DNA of 12,268 bases from an uncultured Treponema sp. (GTDB lineage Bacteria > Spirochaetota > Spirochaetia > Treponematales > Treponemataceae), in assembly GCF_938029485.1 (NCBI RefSeq), contig NZ_CALHGC010000215.1, positions 1 to 12,268 of the forward strand. The letters are read 5' to 3'. Positions within the stretch are counted from its first letter, which is position 1. Every line of letters begins with the position of its first letter. The notes beneath the pieces are model-generated. The model was not told the DNA's origin. It saw only the letters and a program-made list of their open reading frames with translations, and did not search any database. Position numbers and translations under genes: made by a program. Below, in pieces: positions 6,381 to 12,268 of the stretch.

Positions 6381-8471
6381 ATGAGTAGTGATATTTCAAA
6401 AATGAGAAATATCGGTATCAGTGCGCACATCGACTCGGGGAAAACAACCCTTTCAGAGCGTATCTTATTTTATTGCGACCGTATTCATACCATTCATGAA
6501 GTACGCGGAAAAGACGGTGTCGGCGCCGTTATGGATAATATGGAATTGGAGCGGGAGCGCGGTATCACAATCCAGTCCGCGTCGACGCAGGTAACATGGA
6601 AAGATCATACCATTAATGTTATCGACACTCCCGGACACGTTGACTTTACGATCGAAGTTGAACGTTCATTGCGCGTTTTGGACGGCGCTATTTTGGTACT
6701 TTGCTCCGTTGCCGGCGTACAGTCTCAGTCTATTACCGTTGACCGCCAGCTTAAACGCTATCATGTTCCGCGTATCGCGTTTGTCAACAAGTGCGACAGA
6801 ACCGGCGCCAACCCGTTAAAGGTTCGGATGCAGCTGCGCGAAAAACTCGGACTGAATGCCTATATGATGCAGCTCCCGATCGGACTTGAGGATAAGCTCG
6901 AAGGTGTTATCGACCTTGTAACAATGAAGGCGCTGTACTTTGAAGGAGACAGCGGTACCGAACTCCGCGTTGCCGAAATCCCCGCACACCTGCTTGATGA
7001 TGCAAAAAAATACCGTGAAGAAATGATTGATGCAGCTTCAATGTTCTCCGATGAGCTTGCCGAAGCCTTCCTCGAAGGCGCCGAAACGGAAGAGATGATC
7101 CGTGCAGCAGTACGCGCAGGAACCTTAAAAGAAGCATTTGTACCGGTATTCCTCGGTTCAGCCTATAAAAACAAAGGTATCCAGCCCTTGCTCGATGCCG
7201 TTACCTACTACTTACCCAATCCGACGGAAATTACCAATAAGGCGCTCGATTTGGATAAAAACGAAGAGCCGGTTGTACTGAGCACCAACCCCGATGATCC
7301 GGTTGTGTCGCTCGGCTTTAAGCTGGAGGACGGCAAGTACGGCCAGCTGACGTATGTGCGTATCTATCAGGGAACGCTGAAAAAAGGCGGCGAACTGTAC
7401 AACACCCGTTCACGTAAAAAGTTCAAGGTAGGGCGTCTTGTTCGCATGAACTCTGCCGAAATGGAAGATATTTCCGAAGGCGGCCCGGGAGACATCGTTG
7501 CGCTCTTCGGTATTGAATGCGCATCGGGCGATACATTCTGCGGCGGAGACCTCAACTATGCGATGAGCTCCATGTTCGTTCCCGATCCGGTTATTTCGCT
7601 TTCGGTTACCCCCAAGGATAAAAAATCCGCCGACCAGATGGGCAAGGCATTAAACCGCTTTACCAAAGAAGACCCCACCTTCCGCACCTATGTCGACCCC
7701 GAATCGAACGAAACGATTATTCAAGGTATGGGCGAGCTGCATTTGGATGTATACATCGAACGGATGCGCCGCGAATACAAGTGCGAGGTAGAAACCGGTA
7801 TGCCGCAGGTTGCCTACCGCGAAGCGATCAGCCAGCGTGCAGACTTTAACTACACCCATAAAAAGCAGACGGGCGGTTCCGGTCAGTTCGGCCGCGTGGC
7901 AGGATTTATCGAACCGACCTCCGAGCAAGACTACGAGTTTGTCGATCAGATTAAAGGCGGCGCTATTCCTTCGGAATTTATCCCGTCTTGCGATAAGGGC
8001 TTTAAAGCGGCGGTAAAGAAGGGAACGCTTATCGGCTTCCCGATTGTTGGTGTACGGGTTACTATCAACGACGGGCAAACGCACCCGGTCGACTCTTCCG
8101 ATATGGCATTCCAAGCGGCAGCCATCGGCGCTTTCCGTGAAGCGTACAAAAAAGCGAACCCGATTGTACTCGAACCGATCATGAAGGTATCTATTGAAGG
8201 CCCACAGGAATTTCAAGGAAATATCTTTGGACTTATTAACCAACGTCGTGGTATAATACTCGCGTCCACTGAAGATGATCAGTTTACTCGTGTTGATGCG
8301 GAAGTTCCGTTAAGTGAAATGTTCGGCTTTTCGACTATTTTGCGCTCTTCAACACAGGGTAAAGCGGAATACTCAATGGAATTTGCGAAGTACGGCAAGG
8401 CTCCCCAAAGCGTTACGGAAACCTTAATTAAAGCGTACGAAGAAAAACGCAAAGCGGAACAACAAAAATAG
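6381..8471 (+). CDS. fusA: Translation elongation factor G, spirochaete/mitochondrial EFG1-like type
   Basis: This 696-residue GTPase has the usual EF-G length and promotes ribosomal translocation (and, in some lineages, recycling). GTP-binding motifs are all present: P-loop AHIDSGKT (15-22), switch I RGITI (60-64), DTPGH (82-86), NKCD (136-139) and GSA near 259. Domain II follows from about residue 295 (SLGFKLEDGKYGQLTYVRIYQG). Domain IV includes GGSGQFGRV and DGQTHPVDSSDMAF, and domain V includes IEGPQEFQGN and QRRG. The serine in the P-loop (AHIDSGKT), the GKDGVGAVMD stretch, ITIQSA, LVLCSVAGVQSQ and VFLGSAYKNKG closely resemble mitochondrial EFG1, which, from established phylogeny, groups with a spirochaete, planctomycete and deltaproteobacterial EF-G subtype (spdEFG1). 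Such genomes often carry two EF-Gs with divided tasks, so this may be one of a pair. The TAG stop overlaps the ribosome binding site of the next gene. Confidence 0.96.
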   Translation: MSSDISKMRNIGISAHIDSGKTTLSERILFYCDRIHTIHEVRGKDGVGAVMDNMELERERGITIQSASTQVTWKDHTINVIDTPGHVDFTIEVERSLRVLDGAILVLCSVAGVQSQSITVDRQLKRYHVPRIAFVNKCDRTGANPLKVRMQLREKLGLNAYMMQLPIGLEDKLEGVIDLVTMKALYFEGDSGTELRVAEIPAHLLDDAKKYREEMIDAASMFSDELAEAFLEGAETEEMIRAAVRAGTLKEAFVPVFLGSAYKNKGIQPLLDAVTYYLPNPTEITNKALDLDKNEEPVVLSTNPDDPVVSLGFKLEDGKYGQLTYVRIYQGTLKKGGELYNTRSRKKFKVGRLVRMNSAEMEDISEGGPGDIVALFGIECASGDTFCGGDLNYAMSSMFVPDPVISLSVTPKDKKSADQMGKALNRFTKEDPTFRTYVDPESNETIIQGMGELHLDVYIERMRREYKCEVETGMPQVAYREAISQRADFNYTHKKQTGGSGQFGRVAGFIEPTSEQDYEFVDQIKGGAIPSEFIPSCDKGFKAAVKKGTLIGFPIVGVRVTINDGQTHPVDSSDMAFQAAAIGAFREAYKKANPIVLEPIMKVSIEGPQEFQGNIFGLINQRRGIILASTEDDQFTRVDAEVPLSEMFGFSTILRSSTQGKAEYSMEFAKYGKAPQSVTETLIKAYEEKRKAEQQK

Positions 8472-8475
8472 GAGG
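8470..8475 (+). promoter_or_regulatory. Strong ribosome binding site overlapping the EF-G stop codon
   Basis: AGGAGG spans the last two bases of the EF-G TAG stop and lies six bases before the ATG at 8482. Ribosomes ending EF-G translation sit directly on this site, so the two genes are likely translationally coupled. Confidence 0.75.
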
Positions 8476-8481
8476 CGGGAA

Positions 8482-9165
8482 ATGGTTAAAGAGGATTTAA
8501 TCGAGCGAAGCGCTGTTCGTAATTTTGAAAAAGCGCTCGGCGGGGCGTTACAGCCGGGAGAAATCGGTATTGTTACTGCCAAAAGAGGAGTTGGAAAGAC
8601 TTCCATGCTGGTACAGCTCGGATTGGATCAGCTGCTGCAAGGAAAGCCTATTGTGCATATCTCGTTTAGTCAACAGATTGATTATGCCATTACGTGGTAT
8701 AATAATATGTTCGACGAGACAGCTGAGAAAAAACACCTTGAAAAAGCAGCGGAGTTAAAATCGGAAGTTATTGCTCGCCGTATCGTACTCAATTTTAATC
8801 AGGATATCGTGCGTACTACTCAGATTATTAAAACCGTAAAGGCGCTGTTTGAAGTAGGTTCAAAACCTTCCGTACTGATGATCGATGATTTCGATTTTTC
8901 TAAAGCGGTTCCCGAAGCGCTTCAACAGATAAAAGCTTTTGCAAAAGAAACCGGTATGTCTATCTGGTATTCAGCTTCCGCTGACGCACGCGAAAAAGTC
9001 ATTCATCCCGACTTAAAGCCTTATGCCGATGATCTTGACGTTATCCTGTATTTGGAACCTGCGCCGGACGCAATTAAAATATATGCGTTAAAAGCCCGCG
9101 GAAAAACGGACATCGACACCGGCTGTAAACTTGACACCAAAACAATGCTCTTAGCGGAAAAATAA
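8482..9165 (+). CDS. Small RecA/DnaB-fold ATPase domain protein, function unknown
   Basis: The 227-residue protein is a lone RecA-type ATPase core. The Walker A is AKRGVGKTS (33-41), starting with Ala as in DnaB-type helicases (ARP..GKT) rather than Gly. Walker B is VLMIDD (131-136). After strand two, HISFSQQI (59-66) aligns with the DnaB FSLEM segment, placing Gln65 where the catalytic glutamate normally is. KAR (204-206) near the end aligns with the KxR finger that DnaB/RadA-type proteins insert into the neighbouring subunit. It lacks a DnaB N-terminal primase-binding domain, a RadA zinc finger or Lon-like domain, and has no membrane segment, so it should be cytoplasmic. It starts 10 bases after EF-G, with a strong AGGAGG site, and ends before a strong terminator, so the two genes form an operon. 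A link to translation is suggested only by position. It may be a regulatory ATP-binding protein rather than a helicase. Confidence 0.75.
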   Translation: MVKEDLIERSAVRNFEKALGGALQPGEIGIVTAKRGVGKTSMLVQLGLDQLLQGKPIVHISFSQQIDYAITWYNNMFDETAEKKHLEKAAELKSEVIARRIVLNFNQDIVRTTQIIKTVKALFEVGSKPSVLMIDDFDFSKAVPEALQQIKAFAKETGMSIWYSASADAREKVIHPDLKPYADDLDVILYLEPAPDAIKIYALKARGKTDIDTGCKLDTKTMLLAEK

Positions 9166-9173
9166 TTAAACAC

Positions 9174-9219
9174 TATAACCGAGCCAAACACAGCGCGGTT
9201 ATACGGTAATAAAAACCGC
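9174..9219 (+). other. Two mutually exclusive hairpins before the terminator
   Basis: TATAACCG (9174-9181) pairs perfectly with CGGTTATA (9196-9203). The same middle segment, as GCGGTT (9195-9200), pairs alternatively with AACCGC (9214-9219). Both lie in the 3' untranslated region of the ATPase mRNA, just before the intrinsic terminator. The layout looks like an attenuator, but no gene lies downstream on this strand, so 3'-end stabilisation or chance is more likely. Confidence 0.4.
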
Positions 9220-9226
9220 TGCAGAG

Positions 9227-9262
9227 AAAGCCCTGCCGATTACATTCGGCAGGGCTTTTTTT
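9227..9262 (+). terminator. Strong rho-independent terminator of the EF-G/ATPase operon
   Basis: AAAGCCCTGCCGA (9227-9239), a 6-base loop and TCGGCAGGGCTTT (9246-9258) form a perfect 13-base-pair stem, and the T-run extends to 9262 (seven T). It lies 61 bases after the ATPase stop. The converging minus-strand gene ends at 9271, so the same stem follows that gene too, but with only TTT then C on that strand; it may stop both transcripts, less well for the leftward one. Confidence 0.95.
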
Positions 9263-9270
9263 ATCTACCG

Positions 9271-11271
9271 TTACTCGGTATCATCCGATTGCTGACTGCC
9301 GGCGGGCTGTGCCGGTTTCTCTGTCTGCCCCGAAGCGGTAGGTGCAGCCGGTGTTGCAGGGGCATCCGCAGAGAGATCCGCTACTGCATTCGTATTTGAA
9401 GCAGCGCCGGCTTGCTCCGGTTGAGCGGAAGCAGAGGCTTGCGGAGCCGTCCCAAGCGACAGGCGGATAGTTTCGTATTCGCTTCTATGTCTCATTTTCA
9501 CGTATAAAATTCTGCTATTGGCATTGTAGGCATAGCCGGAGGAGTTATACATTTCAAAACGGGCATCGCTTCTAAAGGGGATTCCGTACATTTCTATCCG
9601 ATAGAACGGCCGGATACCGTGCAAGGTAAGGTAGTGAGATTGCCCTTCCGGAAAACGGACGCGCAACACCAAGGTTCTAGAGGTATTCTCCAACACTTCG
9701 ATGCTCTGCGCACAAGTCCACGCCCAAATGCCGGCCTCGGCCTGTAATGCCAGCGATTGTGCATGGGGATACCAACTATTATCCGGCTTTAGCAGAGGAT
9801 AGAGCGTACCGGCATCCAGCATAGCGCTGTCATCAGCAGTAATTACAAGCTGCGCTGATTTACTGCCGGTTACGGTAAAACCGATCGGTAAAACCGCTGA
9901 TTCACCCGAATAGCGCAATAAGGACGTTAACAACATTCGTGCAACGGATTGCCAAACCGGCGATTGCACAGCCCCATACCGCATTAGTATCTGCGCTGAA
10001 GCTAAAGCGACAGCACTGTCGATATACGTACCGTCATTGCTCAAGTACAACCCTTCATCGATCAGCAATAACGATTCGGTAATTTTTTTCTCGCACAGCG
10101 GCAATAAATTTTCAAACAAAGCCTTTCTTTCGGGATAATAATGCGTGCAGTCAAGCCAGACTTCCAACACGCCCGCAGCCCGCCGCGCATTAAGCTGCGC
10201 AGTATCCGTCTTCTCTATCAGCCGGAATAAATCGTCTATACTACGCCTTGCACCGCGGTCGGTTAAAAACGGTATTAAATCGTCATACTCAAAAATTTCA
10301 AGGGAATCATCCGCAAGAAGCGCGGCATACCGTTCCCGCTTCCGTGTATCGTCAGCGGCTAATCCCGCATGGGTTTCCTGTATATTGCCGTAAAAAGGGT
10401 TGGAAAGATATGTCCGTACGTTCCGGGTAAGCGTTTGGGCAGGAGCATTTTCAAGCGCACCGGCAAACCTGCCGCGCTGCCCCATCTCGGCAATATAGGC
10501 GGTCAGCGTTTTTTCGGTAACTCTCTTAGCCGAAAGCGCTTGCGTACCCGCATGGAGAACGGCTGCGGAAAAAGTGTTAATTGCTGCCGTATACGATTCG
10601 GCAGAAGCAAGCGGCATTGTAGGAATGGTCGTTATATCCAGCTCTTCAAGCGGTAAATAAGTTTTGTAATAAGCAATCGGCTGCGTCTTTGCGAGCACCA
10701 AATGAGGAACTTCGGATTGCCCGGCGGCATTCCCGTCATCCGTATTAAACCCGAAGCTGCCGGTAAAGGCATATTGTTTTTTACCGGAACGCACAAAAAT
10801 TTTGCCGTCTGCACGCTCAATACCCGCGTTGTGTGTAATTTTCCATGGAAGCAATACCCTTTTTATTCCTTCAGGAAGCATAGCTTCAACCATGAGACTA
10901 TCAACATCGCCGCGTCTTTCCGAAAAAAAAGAAATAACCACATCATCCGAGCAGCGCACCGAGAATCGTGCTTCCCCTTCATAAAATTGATATGCCAAAA
11001 CACGCAACGCAGAAGTGATATTCCCTTCGTCCACGGCATAAACGGGATTTTGCTCACTGATATATAAATTCAACCCATTTGAGACTACATGAAGGGGTAA
11101 AAGAGGAATCATTTTGCCCGACTCGGTACGTTCCTGCCTGCCCGTAACGGCCATAGATCCTAAAGTTAAAGAAAAAGTTTGCCCTTTGGTAAACTGAAGA
11201 ACAAAAATACCGAAAATAACACTGCAATAAAGAACGGTATATGCAACTATTCTGCCGACAATATGCTTCAT
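9271..11271 (-). CDS. Membrane-anchored, probably periplasmic protein of unknown function with disordered C-terminal tail
   Basis: I do not recognise the family. From the ATG at 11271 it has 666 residues. A single hydrophobic segment near residues 5-28 (IVGRIVAYTVLYCSVIFGIF) should anchor it in the inner membrane with the rest outside the cytoplasm. Residues of about 45-170 look beta-rich. A mostly helical middle part follows, about 240-480 (for example NDGTYIDSAVALASAQILMR). A second beta-rich part of about 510-600 ends in RILYVKMRHRSEYETIRL, like the closing beta-sandwich of some carbohydrate-active enzymes. The last 60 residues are Ala, Pro, Ser, Gln and Thr rich and likely disordered. The helical-plus-sandwich order vaguely recalls toroid polysaccharide lyases, but I see no catalytic motif and make no enzyme claim. 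The frame stays open upstream to a TTG at 11334, but the likely transcription start near 11341 and the signal anchor favour the ATG, even though no clear ribosome binding site precedes it. Confidence 0.75.
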   Translation of the reverse strand: MKHIVGRIVAYTVLYCSVIFGIFVLQFTKGQTFSLTLGSMAVTGRQERTESGKMIPLLPLHVVSNGLNLYISEQNPVYAVDEGNITSALRVLAYQFYEGEARFSVRCSDDVVISFFSERRGDVDSLMVEAMLPEGIKRVLLPWKITHNAGIERADGKIFVRSGKKQYAFTGSFGFNTDDGNAAGQSEVPHLVLAKTQPIAYYKTYLPLEELDITTIPTMPLASAESYTAAINTFSAAVLHAGTQALSAKRVTEKTLTAYIAEMGQRGRFAGALENAPAQTLTRNVRTYLSNPFYGNIQETHAGLAADDTRKRERYAALLADDSLEIFEYDDLIPFLTDRGARRSIDDLFRLIEKTDTAQLNARRAAGVLEVWLDCTHYYPERKALFENLLPLCEKKITESLLLIDEGLYLSNDGTYIDSAVALASAQILMRYGAVQSPVWQSVARMLLTSLLRYSGESAVLPIGFTVTGSKSAQLVITADDSAMLDAGTLYPLLKPDNSWYPHAQSLALQAEAGIWAWTCAQSIEVLENTSRTLVLRVRFPEGQSHYLTLHGIRPFYRIEMYGIPFRSDARFEMYNSSGYAYNANSRILYVKMRHRSEYETIRLSLGTAPQASASAQPEQAGAASNTNAVADLSADAPATPAAPTASGQTEKPAQPAGSQQSDDTE

Positions 11272-11327
11272 ACGCTGCCAGTCTAATAAAAGGGAAGAAT
11301 AATTGCAATCCTTCTCCCTGCATCGGA

Positions 11328-11355
11328 ATGACAAGTAATACTTGCGCTCTATACT
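11328..11355 (+). promoter_or_regulatory. Candidate promoter of the rightward DUF4153-like gene
   Basis: ATGACA (11328-11333), 16 bases and TATACT (11350-11355) each match the sigma70 consensus at five of six positions. Transcription would begin near 11362, about 42 bases before the GTG start. An alternative, TTGCGT (11356-11361) with TATTAT (11378-11383), would leave a much shorter leader. Confidence 0.5.
11332..11344. promoter_or_regulatory. Perfect 13-base palindrome, possible operator
   Basis: CAAGTA-A-TACTTG is a perfect 6-base dyad around one central base. It lies between the -35 and -10 boxes of the rightward promoter and across the predicted start of the leftward one. That is an ideal place for a repressor controlling both genes, though the regulator is unknown. 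A second, looser dyad, TTGCA-4-TGCAA, is at 11364-11377. Confidence 0.45.
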
Positions 11356-11377
11356 TTGCGTTTTTGCATATCTGCAA
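11348..11377 (-). promoter_or_regulatory. Candidate promoter of the leftward membrane-anchored protein gene
   Basis: On the minus strand TTGCAG (11372-11377), an 18-base spacer and TATAGA (11348-11353) form a moderate promoter. Its -10 overlaps the -10 of the rightward promoter (11350-11355), so the two could not be occupied at once. Start of transcription near 11341 leaves a leader of about 70 bases to the ATG at 11271. Confidence 0.4.
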
Positions 11378-11391
11378 TATTATCTCTTTGT

Positions 11392-11396
11392 GAGGA
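11392..11396 (+). promoter_or_regulatory. Ribosome binding site selecting the GTG start at 11404
   Basis: GAGGA ends seven bases before GTG at 11404. The frame is open further upstream without a better start, so this site decides the GTG. Confidence 0.7.
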
Positions 11397-11403
11397 AACG
11401 ATT

Positions 11404-12268
11404 GTGACATTCACAGAAAAACTAACTGATGCTTTACATAACGTCCGTACGGCTGCGAGCGGTTCTCCCGCCGTATTCTTTTTTATATCGGCAGCAGGCA
11501 TATCTCAGCTCTTTTACAAATATATTCCGAATGCGATGCACTTAAATTTTCTTTTTCCGTTTTCGGTCGTTTTGCTATGCAATGACAGGATAAAAGCAGC
11601 GACAGCCTGTACTAAAATGATAATATTTTGTTGCCAAATTGCCGTGCTTACCGCAATGTATTTTACAGAGCTTTTTACCCTCAATAAAAATGTTGAATTG
11701 GCTTATATATCGTTAATATGCTTGTACTGCATCTGCGCTTTTATCTTCTTTTTCCCGACGAAAGACTTCCTTACAGAATTTAAATTGCGATTTATTCATT
11801 TTCTTGTTTCGTTGCTGTTTTTCGGAGCTGTTTATTGTGTGTTGCTTGTTATAATCTTTTTTATTAACGCAATTTTTGATCTTGATATCGTCTTTACCGA
11901 AAGTATTATTTTCCGCATCACCAATGCAACGGCCACAATCATCACCCTTACCGTATTTGCCGTATACCGGACCAAGCCGCTCGTACACTCGAAGTTTTTT
12001 AGCCTAATGTTTCAAAAACTGCTGCCGGTTTTACTCGTACCGCTTGGTATCCTCGGTCTTATATACCTGATAAAATATGCGCGTTTTCCGTATTCTACCG
12101 AGGGGATATCTTTTCCATTGTACTATCTTGCAGTCGGCAGTATCGTGCTCTGTCTTTTGATGATTCAGCATTTTAAAGACCGGCAGGGTATTGTGCGGCT
12201 GATGCTCGGTCTCCTTGGTATCGCATCACTTTTGTTTATTGTCGCTTTGCTGCGCGATCGAGCAATCA
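11404..12268 (+). CDS. DUF4153-like multi-pass inner-membrane protein (3' end missing)
   Basis: The gene begins at a GTG and is open to the right edge (288 codons visible). The product is very hydrophobic, with about nine predicted membrane segments. Examples are AVFFFISAAGISQLFY near residue 25, LVSLLFFGAVYCVLLVIIFF near 140, a segment LLPVLLVPLGILGLIYLIKY near 210, and LMLGLLGIASLLFIVALL near the edge. The order of a long helix pair, an FINAIFDLDI-like turn, then a short loop and a KLLPVLLVPLGILGLIYL-type helix resembles DUF4153 proteins, which have no firm biochemical role. Those are usually 500-600 residues, so roughly half is missing here. The start is fixed by the GAGGA site. It is divergent from the membrane-anchored protein gene and shares its short control region, which suggests both act in the envelope. 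Phe codons are mostly TTT, in keeping with an AT-leaning membrane gene. Confidence 0.7.
   Translation, partial: MTFTEKLTDALHNVRTAASGSPAVFFFISAAGISQLFYKYIPNAMHLNFLFPFSVVLLCNDRIKAATACTKMIIFCCQIAVLTAMYFTELFTLNKNVELAYISLICLYCICAFIFFFPTKDFLTEFKLRFIHFLVSLLFFGAVYCVLLVIIFFINAIFDLDIVFTESIIFRITNATATIITLTVFAVYRTKPLVHSKFFSLMFQKLLPVLLVPLGILGLIYLIKYARFPYSTEGISFPLYYLAVGSIVLCLLMIQHFKDRQGIVRLMLGLLGIASLLFIVALLRDRAI

Noticed and set aside
7650..8243. 197-residue open frame on the minus strand opposite EF-G
   Set aside because: It lies wholly inside the clearly coding EF-G gene, has no ribosome binding site or family likeness, and reflects codon bias of the opposite strand.
11054..11410. 118-residue minus-strand frame from an ATG at 11410
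   Set aside because: It overlaps the N-terminal region of the 666-residue protein out of frame and would begin upstream of the predicted promoter. The anchor segment of the main frame is far more protein-like.
11713..11988. 91-residue minus-strand frame opposite the DUF4153-like gene
   Set aside because: Its lysine- and asparagine-rich sequence is the antisense of Phe- and Leu-rich membrane helices, and no regulatory signals precede it.

Overview
The window looks like chromosomal DNA from a spirochaete, most likely a Treponema of moderate GC content. The evidence is a spirochaete-style chemotaxis receptor tail, an EF-G of the type shared by spirochaetes and mitochondria, a very long exported Ig-repeat protein ending in what looks like an outer-membrane barrel, and AT-rich intergenic regions with sigma70-like promoters. 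The genus is inferred from protein character, not from a database match. I see no phage, insertion sequence, CRISPR array, tRNA or rRNA.

Layout, left to right. Bases 3-770 (+) are the 3' part of a methyl-accepting chemotaxis protein. Convergent to it, 945-5618 (-) encodes a 1557-residue exported protein with about 13 Ig-like repeats and a C-terminal domain resembling a small outer-membrane beta-barrel. The short gap between them holds a large nested palindrome that may be a dispersed repeat and/or a two-way transcription end. Upstream of the big gene on the same strand is a 75-residue stand-alone Nfu iron-sulfur carrier (5818-6045, -).

A 335-base divergent spacer (6046-6380) carries a near-consensus promoter for the rightward operon: EF-G (6381-8471) followed 10 bases later by a small RecA/DnaB-fold ATPase (8482-9165). 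This pair ends at a strong intrinsic terminator (9227-9262). Facing it is a membrane-anchored protein of unknown function (9271-11271, -). Divergent from that, a DUF4153-like multi-pass membrane protein starts at a GTG (11404, +) and runs off the right edge. The last two genes share a compact divergent promoter region with a 13-base palindrome in it.

Together the window is mainly core or lineage-conserved spirochaete genes: signalling, translation, Fe-S assembly and envelope. The items that most deserve a second look are the Ig-repeat/barrel protein, the EF-G-linked ATPase whose catalytic-glutamate position appears to be glutamine, the nested palindrome at 812-895, and the divergent control region at 11328-11377.
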